From Actinomycetota bacterium (GTDB taxonomy: Bacteria; Actinomycetota; Actinomycetes; Mycobacteriales; Micromonosporaceae): a stretch of 48,607 nucleotides of DNA. Positions within the stretch are counted from its first letter, which is position 1. Each line of letters opens with the position of its first letter. The stretch lies in NCBI GenBank assembly GCA_005885555.1, contig VAWN01000075.1, forward strand, positions 6,234 to 54,840, written 5' to 3'. The notes under the pieces were generated by a model. That model worked only from the letters and a program-made list of their open reading frames with translations, had not been told where the DNA came from and made no database searches. Both the position numbers and the translations under genes were made by a program. Shown piece after piece: positions 1-7,181 of this stretch.

Positions 1-954
1 GAGCGGGGCAAGGTACTCATCGGCGTCGACGAGGTGGACCGCATCGCCGACCCGGCACTCGCGGAGAACTTCCTCAACGAGATCAAGGCCATCTTCGGGG
101 TACCGCACTGCGTGTACCTGGTCGCGGTCTCGGAAGAGGCGCTGGCCAACTTCGAGCGCCGCGTGGTCCGCATGCGAACCGTCTTCGACAGCGCCTTCGA
201 CCATGTCGTCCGGCTCAAGCCCCTCACCCTCGACGAGTCGGTACGGCTGCTGAGGCTGCGACTTATCGGCGTCCCGGACCGGTTCTTCGTGCTCTGCCAC
301 TGCCTCGCCGGTGGCATGCCGCGCGAGGTGCTACGCACTGCGCGAACCATGTTCGACCTGCACCGTGACTCCGCCGGCTCGACGACCCTCGACGAGATAG
401 CCGGCCGGCTCATCGCGGCCGAGGTGCAGTCGGTCAAGCGCGGCTTCCTCAGCCAGATCGCCGGTGCACCGCTCACCGAGCCGGCACAGCGGATCGCCGA
501 CCTGCTTGCCGACCCGGACTGGCCCGAACCCAGCGGTCGAGGGCTACGCGAGGCGGTCGAGCGGGATCTGTGTACCGGGCCCGACGGCGACCCGGGCCTC
601 ACCTTCGCGCTCGCCGCCGCGTTCCTGTTCTACTCGACGATCCTTGAGCTGGTCGCGACCCGGCCGGACGTCATCGACAGCTGGGCCGCCCAGGTACGGC
701 TGACGGAATCCCGCAACGCTGCGCCACCCGATCCGCTCGACCTCGAACCGGCGCCGTCCGGTCCGGGTGACGACTCCTTGACCGGGCTGGCCAATGCGCT
801 GGCCACACTGCACGGTACGTTGCCGATCAATGCGCCGTTGGCGATCCGGCAGCTCGCTGACATCCGGGGTCAGGTCGGCCTGCCAAAGGTCGAGCTGCCT
901 TCGGTACCGCCGCCGGGCCTCGCGCCGGACGAGCGCGAACACGCCGGTGCCTGA
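1..954 (+). CDS. P-loop NTPase (KAP/STAND-like), 3' part only
   Basis: The reading frame is open from the first base, so the gene begins outside the window; only about 317 C-terminal codons are present, ending in TGA at 952-954. The first residues read KVLIGVDEVDRI, a Walker B strand (hydrophobic run, then Asp-Glu and Asp-Arg). The following LAVSEE-type strand (LVAVSEEALANF) resembles the sensor strand of KAP or AAA-like ATPases. The Walker A loop must lie upstream. A hydrophobic stretch (FALAAAFLFYSTILEL) near residue 200 of the visible part may be a membrane helix. Family membership and role (signalling or defence-type NTPase) are inference; no partner gene is visible. Confidence 0.6.
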   Translation, partial: ERGKVLIGVDEVDRIADPALAENFLNEIKAIFGVPHCVYLVAVSEEALANFERRVVRMRTVFDSAFDHVVRLKPLTLDESVRLLRLRLIGVPDRFFVLCHCLAGGMPREVLRTARTMFDLHRDSAGSTTLDEIAGRLIAAEVQSVKRGFLSQIAGAPLTEPAQRIADLLADPDWPEPSGRGLREAVERDLCTGPDGDPGLTFALAAAFLFYSTILELVATRPDVIDSWAAQVRLTESRNAAPPDPLDLEPAPSGPGDDSLTGLANALATLHGTLPINAPLAIRQLADIRGQVGLPKVELPSVPPPGLAPDEREHAGA

Positions 955-1051
955 CCCGCAGGCACGGTGCATCGGCGCGGCCAACTGAGACGGACAGCAT
1001 GCCGGGCCGGTTCCACGCGGGTACCGGCCCGGCATCAACGCTGGTCAGGAG

Positions 1052-1138
1052 CGGTGGCGGCGGGATTTGAACCCGCGGAGGGGTCACCCCCTCACACGCT
1101 TTCGAGGCGTGCTCCTTAGGCCACTCGGACACACCACC
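1052..1138 (-). tRNA. tRNA-Ser (anticodon CGA)
   Basis: Read on the minus strand, the 87-nt segment starts GGTGGTG and ends CGCCACC plus discriminator G, giving a 7-bp acceptor stem with one G-U pair. The anticodon stem-loop is CACGC-CTCGAAA-GCGTG, so the anticodon is CGA, reading serine UCG codons. The long variable arm (GAGGGG/CCCCTC) typical of tRNA-Ser is present, as is the T-arm with GGTTCAAATCC. The 3' CCA is not encoded. It lies between the P-loop NTPase gene and deoD, in the opposite direction to both. Confidence 0.96.
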
Positions 1139-1213
1139 GTCGAGAAGGGTACTAGACCGGCGGCCTGCCCGTCCCGGCAGTACCGGTCGGCAGGCGTGGC
1201 AGGATCTTCCCCC

Positions 1214-1939
1214 ATGAGTACCCATATCGGCGCCCCGGCCGGCGCGATCGCCCCGCGCGTCCTGCTGCCCGGCGACCCGTTGCGGGCGAAGTGGATCGCC
1301 GAGACCTTCCTTGAGGATGCGACCTGCTACTCGACGGTACGGAACATGTACGGGTTCACCGGGCGGTACCGGGGGGTGCCGGTCTCGATCCAGGGGTCCG
1401 GCATGGGCATGCCGTCCGCCTCCATCTACTACCACGAGCTGCTCGTGGACTACGGGGTAACGACGCTGATCCGGGTCGGTACCTGCGGCGCGCTCGTCGA
1501 CGAGGTGCAGCTGCGCGAGGTCGTCGTGGCCAGCGCGGCGAGTACTGATTCGGCGATGAACCGGATCCGCTTCGACGGGGTGATCGACTACGCGCCGGTG
1601 GCGGACTTCGAGCTGCTCCGCACGGCGGTGGACATCGCGGCCGGGCGGGGAATCCCGCTGCATGTCGGCCAGGTACTCGCGGCGGACGCGTTCTACACCG
1701 ACCGGCCGGACCTCTACGAGCGGCTGGGCACCTACGGGGTACTCGCGGTGGAGATGGAGACCGCGGCGCTGTACACGCTGGCGGCGCGGCACCGGGCGCG
1801 GGCGCTGACCATCCTGACGGTCAGCGACCACCTGCGGACCGGCGAGCGGACCAGCGCGGAGGACCGGCAGCAGACGTTCGCCGAGATGGTCGAGGTGGCC
1901 CTCGCCGCCGCCGTGGCGGGGGCCGACGGCGGCGCGTAG
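1214..1939 (+). CDS. deoD: Purine nucleoside phosphorylase, DeoD type
   Basis: A 241-residue cytoplasmic enzyme that splits purine (deoxy)nucleosides with phosphate into base and (deoxy)ribose-1-phosphate in purine salvage. The phosphate loop PGDPLRAK is at residues 19-26, the [12 protein letters not shown] segment follows, and [17 protein letters not shown] (nucleoside-binding Met-Glu) and SDHLRTGE (catalytic Asp) come later; these are the hexameric DeoD signatures. Length matches the family (235-240). I chose the ATG at 1214 because the protein then begins [10 protein letters not shown] as in homologues; the frame is open further upstream but would run into the antisense tRNA. No clear Shine-Dalgarno sequence precedes it. 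A compact hairpin spans its stop codon (1929-1945). Confidence 0.93.
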   Translation: MSTHIGAPAGAIAPRVLLPGDPLRAKWIAETFLEDATCYSTVRNMYGFTGRYRGVPVSIQGSGMGMPSASIYYHELLVDYGVTTLIRVGTCGALVDEVQLREVVVASAASTDSAMNRIRFDGVIDYAPVADFELLRTAVDIAAGRGIPLHVGQVLAADAFYTDRPDLYERLGTYGVLAVEMETAALYTLAARHRARALTILTVSDHLRTGERTSAEDRQQTFAEMVEVALAAAVAGADGGA

Positions 1940-1976
1940 CGCCGCGAGGACCGACCGCGCCAGGCGCGTAGCGCCG
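1929..1976. repeat. Duplicated palindromic motif at deoD 3' end
   Basis: The 14-base sequence GGCGCGTAGCGCCG occurs at 1931-1944 and again at 1963-1976. The first copy sits inside a 7-bp perfect stem (GCGGCGC/GCGCCGC, 1929-1945, loop GTA containing part of the stop codon). It could end transcription of deoD, or of the truncated gene coming from the other side, but no T-run follows, so terminator function is uncertain. Confidence 0.4.
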
Positions 1977-1985
1977 GACCACGGG

Positions 1986-2444
1986 TCAGCCGGTCGGCGA
2001 CGGCCGCGCGGTGGGCAGGAGCGGCGCACACGCCTGCATGGCGGCGGCCACCTTCGGGTCGGCGGTGTTCAGCTGGCCCGGCCCGCCGGCCATGGTCACG
2101 CCGTGGTCACGCAGGCAGTTGCGGTACGCGGCGATGGCGCTGTTGTTGCCGCCGGCCCGCGGACCGAAGCTGGGCCGCACGGAGGCGCACGCCTGCTGGG
2201 CGGCGTCCCAGGTCTGCTGGTCCACCCCGGACGGCGGCTCGTTGCCGAAGCCGGGGAAGCCGCCGAACCCGCGCCCGGAGGGCCGCACCCCGGACGGTCG
2301 CACCCCGGACGGCCGAACCCCCGAGGGCCGCACGCCGGACGGCCGGGCGGTCGGCACGTTGATGGTCACCCCGTGCTGGCGCAGGCAGTCCACGTACGCC
2401 TGGAAGCCGCTGGGCGCGGCCGCCGGGGCGGCGGTCGGCGTGGA
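1986..2444 (-). pseudogene. Head-truncated secreted protein with CLRxHGV repeats
   Basis: The frame is open from an in-frame TGA at 2447-2445 to the stop at 1988-1986, about 152 codons. It contains two copies of a small Cys module, YVDCLRQHGVTINV and YRNCLRDHGVTMAG, each paired with a downstream AC residue (QQACASV, MQACAPL). This module is common in actinobacterial secreted or lipoproteins of unknown role. A five-fold RPSGV linker joins the modules. There is no signal peptide and no credible start: the only candidate is GTG at 2393, inside the first module. The reading frame stops exactly where an unrelated plus-strand coding remnant begins, so the 5' end appears deleted. It could still be a short cytosolic ORF, but I think it is dead. 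Confidence 0.6.
2274..2348 (-). repeat. 15-nt tandem repeat encoding RPSGV
   Basis: Five 15-base units with a consensus like CCCGGACGGCCGCAC on the plus strand encode the Arg-Pro-Ser-Gly-Val linker of the truncated secreted protein. The units differ at a few positions, so the array is not freshly expanded. Confidence 0.85.
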
Positions 2445-2446
2445 TC

Positions 2447-2557
2447 ACCCAGCCGGGTACCGTCAAGGACCTAGCGGTCGGCGCGACGGTCACCGTCACC
2501 GGCCAGACCGGTTCCGACGGCTCGGTCACCGCCACCCGGATCGCGAAGACCAGATAG
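2447..2557 (+). pseudogene. C-terminal remnant of a DUF5666-like protein
   Basis: Frame 2 of the plus strand reads GTVKDLAVGATVTVTGQ then SDGSVTATRIAKTR and stops at TAG 2555-2557. This matches the end of DUF5666-type beta-barrel domains (DLxVGxTVTVTG followed by DGTVTATRI). Nothing related precedes it: upstream in the frame is antisense to the CLRxHGV protein, and no start codon or ribosome site is present. The breakpoint lies near 2440, shared with the opposite-strand truncated gene. The remnant is antisense to the 3' end of tadA. Assignment is from motif memory, so moderate confidence. Confidence 0.5.
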
Positions 2558-3016
2558 GAAGTCGCGGACGAGGGCGGCGCACTCGGCCTCCAGTACCCCC
2601 GAATGGACCTCGGGCCGATGGTTGAGACGGCGGTCGCGTACCACGTCCCACAGCGACCCGACCGCGCCCGTCTTCGGCTCCCACGCCCCGAAGACCAGCC
2701 GCTGCACGCGGGCCAGCACCAGGGCCCCCGCGCACATCGTGCACGGCTCCAGGGTGACCACCAGCGTGCAGCCGGACAGCCGCCACGACCCGAGCACCGC
2801 GGCGGCCGCGCGCAGCGCGACCACCTCGGCGTGCGCCGTCGGGTCGCCGGTCGCCTCCCGCCGGTTGTGCCCGGTGGCCAGCTCCTGCCCGTCCGGCCCG
2901 TAGACGACCGCCCCGACCGGCACGTCACCGGTCTGCACCGACCCGGCCGCGACCGCGATCGCCCGCCGCATCCACGGCTCGTCGGTCCAGACGACGCCGC
3001 GCCCCTCTCCGCTCAC
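2471..3016 (-). CDS. tadA: tRNA-specific adenosine deaminase TadA
   Basis: Deaminates adenosine 34 of tRNA-Arg(ACG) to inosine. The zinc site is visible: HAEVVALR supplies the His ligand and catalytic Glu, PCTMCAGA the two Cys ligands. The start is the GTG at 3016, whose GTGA overlaps the stop of the upstream partner gene by four bases, implying translational coupling. The protein is 181 residues, longer than the usual 145-165: a short N-terminal extension (MSGEGRGVV) and a tail of about 25 residues after FLSGLRD. The tail is read through sequence that on the other strand encodes the DUF5666-like remnant, so it is probably acquired junk. Confidence 0.92.
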   Translation of the reverse strand: MSGEGRGVVWTDEPWMRRAIAVAAGSVQTGDVPVGAVVYGPDGQELATGHNRREATGDPTAHAEVVALRAAAAVLGSWRLSGCTLVVTLEPCTMCAGALVLARVQRLVFGAWEPKTGAVGSLWDVVRDRRLNHRPEVHSGVLEAECAALVRDFLSGLRDPGGGDRAVGTGLAGDGDRRADR

Positions 3017-3534
3017 GCTTCGCGCAGCTCCTCGACCGCGTCGCCGGCACCGAGCGCCTGGCACACCTCGGCCGTGACGTCGGCCGGCAGCATCCCCTCG
3101 CGGGCGCACAGCTGAAGCAGGCGGCCGGCCGGTATCCCGAGATCGGCCAGCAGGTCGGCGTCGCCGACCGGTTCCACGTCGGGATCGGCCGGCGCCTTGA
3201 CGGTGTCCTCCTCGGTGTCGTCCGGCCCGGCGACCACGTCGTTTATGTCCGGTACCGGCGTCTCGATGTCCCCGAGCAGCAGCGCGCCGAGCCGGGACTC
3301 CTCGGCGAACGCGGCGTCCGAGCCGAACACCCGCAGATCCTCGCCGTCGTCGAGGCGCAGGATCGCGAGATATGCGTCATCGGACTCCACGAACAGCAGC
3401 GCGACGGGCGCGTCCGCGTCCACGTCGCGCAGCCGGTCGGCGACCTCCTCGATGTCGGCGACGCCAACCAGGTCGACCTCCCTGGCCGACCACCCAGTCG
3501 ATCCGCGAACCGCCGCGGCAGCGAAGTACGACAC
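3013..3534 (-). CDS. tRNA adenosine deaminase-associated protein
   Basis: A 173-residue acidic protein that starts MSYFAAAAVRG from GTG 3534. It belongs to the actinobacterial family encoded just upstream of tadA. The middle carries a beta-rich segment (APVALLFVESDDAYLAILR and DGEDLRVFGSD), then an acidic linker, and a C-terminal helical part (GDADLLADLGIPAGRLLQLC). No catalytic motif is recognisable. Its stop overlaps the tadA start (GTGA), so the two are co-translated; a role as TadA partner or regulator is inferred only from this conserved pairing. Confidence 0.85.
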   Translation of the reverse strand: MSYFAAAAVRGSTGWSAREVDLVGVADIEEVADRLRDVDADAPVALLFVESDDAYLAILRLDDGEDLRVFGSDAAFAEESRLGALLLGDIETPVPDINDVVAGPDDTEEDTVKAPADPDVEPVGDADLLADLGIPAGRLLQLCAREGMLPADVTAEVCQALGAGDAVEELREA

Positions 3535-3608
3535 GGTGCCCCCGGTGGATGTATGCCTGCTTAGGCAGACGGTATCCGGTACGGGTGCCCTTCGTCAGCG
3601 AACCCGGG

Positions 3609-4061
3609 TCACCACAGCAACCAGTTACCGCCAACCCACCGGACGGTGACGACGATTGCGGCGACCGCGACGCCGACCGCCGCGCTCACCGCGATGCCCA
3701 CCGCGACCCCGCGGTCGCCGAACCGGGCCAGCACCGCCGCGCACAGCCAGGCTGCCGCGCCCGCGCCGAACGTCAGCCACGCGTAGCTGCGCGCGGTCGT
3801 GGCGAGCAGGCCGAACAGCAGCATCCACAGCGCCGCCGACGCGGCGCCCGCGGCGGCCGGGCCCAGCCGCGCCGGCAGCGGCTCCCGGTAGACGGGCCGC
3901 GGCGGTCCGCTGGGGATCAGCCCACCGGGCGGCCGCACCGTGCCGCCGGACCAGGACGACGGCGGGGGTACCGGAGGAATGTGCGGCGGCAACGTGATCC
4001 GCATCGGCGGCGGTGCGGGTTCCTCCCGGCCCGGCTGGTCCGGTGCCGCCCACTCACTCAT
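3609..4061 (-). CDS. Small proline-rich membrane protein
   Basis: A 150-residue protein of unknown function from ATG 4061. The first 65 residues are Pro-rich and polar (PPHIPPVPPPS), followed by three or four hydrophobic helices: AAGAASAALWMLLFGLLA, WLTFGAGAAAWLCAAVL and GVAVGIAVSAAVGVAVAAIV. The N-terminus is probably cytosolic. It lies 74 bp upstream of the tadA-partner gene in the same direction and 48 bp from the divergent prephenate dehydrogenase. Similar small membrane proteins sit beside tadA in other actinomycetes, as I recall, but no function follows. Confidence 0.7.
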   Translation of the reverse strand: MSEWAAPDQPGREEPAPPPMRITLPPHIPPVPPPSSWSGGTVRPPGGLIPSGPPRPVYREPLPARLGPAAAGAASAALWMLLFGLLATTARSYAWLTFGAGAAAWLCAAVLARFGDRGVAVGIAVSAAVGVAVAAIVVTVRWVGGNWLLW

Positions 4062-4109
4062 CAGGCGAGCCTATCCCGGCTGGTGTCGACGCTGGCCGGG
4101 TGTGCGACA

Positions 4110-5093
4110 GTGACGGCCGTGCGCGCAGCGGTGATCGGACTCGGCCTCATCGGCGGGTCGGTACTGCGCGCGCTGGCCGGCGCCGGGCACGGCGTCCTCG
4201 GGTACGACGCCGATCCGGCCACCCGGGCCATGGCGCGCACCGCCGCCGCCCGGGCCCGGGCCGGGTACCGCTGGCAGGTCACCGGTACCGTCCGGGACGC
4301 GGTCGCCGATGCGGACCTGGTCGCGCTCGCGGTGCCGCTGCCCGCCGTCGGTACCGTGCTCGACGAGCTGGCCGGCGCCGGGTACAGCGGTCTGGTCACC
4401 GATGTGACGTCGGTGAAAGGGCCGGTCGGTGCGCTGGTACGGCGGTCGGGCCTGCTCGCCGGGTACGTCGGCGGGCACCCGATGGCGGGCCGGGAGACGT
4501 CCGGCTTCGCGGCCGCCGACGGCGACCTGTTCCGCGACTGCGCCTGGGTACTGTGCCTGGAACCCGGCGAGACCGACCTCAGCGACTGGCTCACGCTGGC
4601 GCAGGTGGTGACCGGCCTGGGCGCCCGGGTGGTACCCGCGACCGCCGCCGAGCACGACCTGGCCGTGGCCGCCGTCTCGCACGTGCCGCACCTGCTCGCC
4701 TGCGCGCTGACCGAAGCGGCGGCCGCCGACCCGCTGGCGCTCACCCTGGGGGCCGGCTCGTTCCGGGACGGTACCCGGGTCGCCGCCAGCCCACCGGCGC
4801 TGACCGCGGCGATGTGCGGTGGCAACGCGGCAGCGGTGGGCGCGGCACTCGATGCCGTACTCGACCGGCTCGCCGCCGCCCGTGCCGCGCTCGACGAACC
4901 TGACCCGATCGGCGCGCTGGCCCCCTGGCTGGTACCCGCGGCGGCGATCCGGGCCGGGTGGCCGCCGCAACCGAGCGAACCGGCCACCCTTCCGGCAAAG
5001 ACCGACGTGCTGCTACGGCTCGGCCGGGCCGGCGGCTGGATCACCGAGGTCGCCCCCGACCGCCTGACCGTCACCGCCGCCCGGCCCGCATAG
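4110..5093 (+). CDS. tyrA: Prephenate dehydrogenase
   Basis: Oxidative decarboxylation of prephenate to 4-hydroxyphenylpyruvate with NAD(P)+, in tyrosine synthesis. The N-terminal Rossmann motif GLGLIGGS is at residues 9-16; VTDVTSVKGPV and GGHPMAGRETSGF are the family's substrate-side signatures; SHVPHLLACAL lies in the helical dimerisation domain. Length is 327 residues with no clear C-terminal ACT domain. The start is either GTG 4110 (MTAVRAAVIG) or GTG 4119 (MRAAVIG); neither has a good ribosome site, so a leaderless mRNA is possible. It converges on mtnA with a 9-bp gap. Confidence 0.88.
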   Translation: MTAVRAAVIGLGLIGGSVLRALAGAGHGVLGYDADPATRAMARTAAARARAGYRWQVTGTVRDAVADADLVALAVPLPAVGTVLDELAGAGYSGLVTDVTSVKGPVGALVRRSGLLAGYVGGHPMAGRETSGFAAADGDLFRDCAWVLCLEPGETDLSDWLTLAQVVTGLGARVVPATAAEHDLAVAAVSHVPHLLACALTEAAAADPLALTLGAGSFRDGTRVAASPPALTAAMCGGNAAAVGAALDAVLDRLAAARAALDEPDPIGALAPWLVPAAAIRAGWPPQPSEPATLPAKTDVLLRLGRAGGWITEVAPDRLTVTAARPA

Positions 5094-5102
5094 GTATCTG
5101 CC

Positions 5103-6095
5103 CTACTGGACCTGCTCGCCCTTGTCGAGGCGGATGATCCGGCGGTCGGTGACGATCGCGGTGACCAGGTCGTGCGGGGTCACGTCGAAGGCGGGGTTCA
5201 CGGCCTCGACGCCGTCGGGTGCGGTACGGGTGCCGTGGAAGCTGACCACCTCGTCGCGGCCGCGGTCCTCGATCTCCACCGCGGCACCGTCCGGCGTACC
5301 GGTGTCCACAGTGGACTCCGGCGCGACGACGAGGAACGGTACCCCGGCGCGGGCGGCGCCGAGCGCGTGTGCGTAGGTACCCACCTTGTTCACCACGTCG
5401 CCGTTGGCGCAGATCCGGTCGGCGCCCAGGATCACCCCGTCGACCTCGCCGCGCGCCATGAGGAAGGGGCCGGCGGAGTCGACGGCGAGCCGGAACGGTA
5501 CCCCCAACTGGCGCAGCTCCCACGCGGTCAGCCGGGCGCCCTGCAGGAGCGGGCGGGTCTCGCTGGCCACCACCCCGGCGAGCGCGCCGCGCCGGTGCAG
5601 CTCGGCCACGACGGCGAGTGCGGTACCCCCGACGACCGCGGCCAGCCCGCCGGTGTTGCAGTGGGTGAGCAGCCGCGGCGCTGGACCGCACAGCTCGGTG
5701 ACCAGGTCGGCGCCGAGCCGGGCCTGCGCCATGGAGCTGGCGATCTCCTCGTCCCGCACGCGCAGCGCCTCGGCGAGTACCGCGTCGCGGCCCCGGGCCA
5801 GCCGTGCGGCGGCCCGGTTCACCCCGCGGGCCAGGTTGACCGCGGTCGGCCGGGCGGTTCGCACGGCGTCGACGGCGGCGGCGAGGCGAGCCTGATCGGC
5901 GGCGTGCTGGCGGGCGGCCAGCACCACGCCGAAGGCACCGGCGACGCCGAGCGCGGGGGCGCCGCGTACCGCGAGGCGCCGGATCGCATCGACCAGATCC
6001 TCCACTGTGGACAGCCGGAGTACCCGCGTGCGCTCGGGCAGCGCGGTCTGGTCGATGATCTCGACCGCGCCGTCCACCCAGTCGATGGTCCGCAC
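5103..6095 (-). CDS. mtnA: S-methyl-5-thioribose-1-phosphate isomerase
   Basis: Converts methylthioribose-1-phosphate to methylthioribulose-1-phosphate in methionine salvage. The 330-residue protein shows the eIF2B-like fold signatures: RGAPALGVAGAFG near residue 45, the catalytic cysteine in LLTHCNTGGLA, ETRPLLQGARLT, and the catalytic Asp in GADRICANGDVVNKVGTY. Start is GTG 6095 (MRTIDWVDG). No other methionine-salvage gene lies nearby; the nucleoside phosphorylase at 1214 is of DeoD type, not an MTA phosphorylase. It diverges from the PHP gene with 38 bp between starts. Confidence 0.94.
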   Translation of the reverse strand: MRTIDWVDGAVEIIDQTALPERTRVLRLSTVEDLVDAIRRLAVRGAPALGVAGAFGVVLAARQHAADQARLAAAVDAVRTARPTAVNLARGVNRAAARLARGRDAVLAEALRVRDEEIASSMAQARLGADLVTELCGPAPRLLTHCNTGGLAAVVGGTALAVVAELHRRGALAGVVASETRPLLQGARLTAWELRQLGVPFRLAVDSAGPFLMARGEVDGVILGADRICANGDVVNKVGTYAHALGAARAGVPFLVVAPESTVDTGTPDGAAVEIEDRGRDEVVSFHGTRTAPDGVEAVNPAFDVTPHDLVTAIVTDRRIIRLDKGEQVQ

Positions 6096-6133
6096 GGCCC
6101 CACGCTAACCCGGGCGTGGCCTAGATTGAACCG

Positions 6134-7171
6134 GTGAGCAGCGAAGGCCGCGATCCGGCCGCGGACCTGCGGGAGATCGCCTTCCGGCTGGAGCGCGCCA
6201 ACGAGGCGAGCTACCGGGTCCGCGCGTTCCGCTCCGCGGCGGCCGCGATCGGGAAGCTGTCCGCCGAGGAGCTGGCGGACAAGGTCGCCGACGGTACCCT
6301 CACGAAGCTGTCCGGGGTCGGCGAGGTGACCGCGCGCTGCGTCGCGGAGTCGCTGGCCGGCGAGGAGCCGGTGTACCTGCGACGGCTCGCGGCCACCGAG
6401 GGTACCGACCTGGACACGGAGACCGAGGCGCTGCGCAAGGCGCTGCGCGGCGACTGCCACGCCCACTCCGACTGGTCCGACGGCGGCTCGCCGATCGCCG
6501 AGATGGCCCTGGCGGCGGCCCGGCTGGGCCACGAGTACCTGGTCGTCACCGACCATTCGCCCCGGCTGACCGTCGCGCGCGGGCTGAGCCCCGAGCGGCT
6601 GCGCACCCAACTCGACCAGATCGCCGAGCTCAACGGCATGCTGCCCGAGGGCTTCCGCATCCTCACCGGCATCGAGGTCGACATCCTCGCCGACGGCTCG
6701 CTGGACCAGGAGCCGGAACTGCTCGCCGAGCTGGACGTCGTCGTGGGTTCGGTACACAGCAAGCTGGCCGACGAGCGGGCCGCGATGACCGAGCGGATGC
6801 TGGCCGCCATCGCCAACCCGCACCTGGACATCCTCGGCCACTGCACCGGCCGCAGACTGTCCACGAAGGACGGCCCTTCCGCCAAGCCCACCGGCGACCG
6901 GGCGCACCGGCGCTCGCCGGTACGCAAGGAGAGCGAGTTCGACGCCGACGCGGTGTTCGCGGCCTGCGCGCGGTACGACAAGGCGGTCGAGATCAACTGC
7001 CGGCCGGACCGGCTCGACCCGCCCAAGCGCCTGCTACGCCTCGCGGTCGAGGCCGGTTGCCGGTTCTCCATCGACACCGATGCGCACGCGCCGGGTCAAC
7101 CGGCGGAGCGAATCGTCAACACCTGGCCGGCTGCCTTGCTGCTGAAGTGGACCGCCGCACACGGCAGCTAA
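6134..7171 (+). CDS. PHP-domain hydrolase with N-terminal HhH domain
   Basis: A 345-residue protein from GTG 6134. Residues 1-95 resemble the 8-kDa helix-hairpin-helix domain of PolX-type proteins (LSGVGEVTARCVAESL). From about 105 the PHP metal motifs appear: DCHAHSDWSDGG, VVTDHSPRL, LTGIEVDIL, VGSVHSKL, ILGHCTGR and SIDTDAHAPGQ. The polymerase part of PolX is absent, so it is a stand-alone phosphoesterase or DNA-repair-type enzyme; substrate unknown. The segment right after HAPGQ continues directly to PAERIVNTW, whereas as I recall homologues have about 15-18 more residues there, suggesting an in-frame deletion near 7098. Confidence 0.82.
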   Translation: MSSEGRDPAADLREIAFRLERANEASYRVRAFRSAAAAIGKLSAEELADKVADGTLTKLSGVGEVTARCVAESLAGEEPVYLRRLAATEGTDLDTETEALRKALRGDCHAHSDWSDGGSPIAEMALAAARLGHEYLVVTDHSPRLTVARGLSPERLRTQLDQIAELNGMLPEGFRILTGIEVDILADGSLDQEPELLAELDVVVGSVHSKLADERAAMTERMLAAIANPHLDILGHCTGRRLSTKDGPSAKPTGDRAHRRSPVRKESEFDADAVFAACARYDKAVEINCRPDRLDPPKRLLRLAVEAGCRFSIDTDAHAPGQPAERIVNTWPAALLLKWTAAHGS

Positions 7172-7181
7172 ACGTTCACGT

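Noticed and set aside
3372-4109. Long 5' extension of the prephenate dehydrogenase frame
   Set aside because: The extension is antisense to the tadA-partner and small membrane protein genes and shows only Arg/Pro-rich shadow sequence; the enzyme starts at 4110 or 4119.
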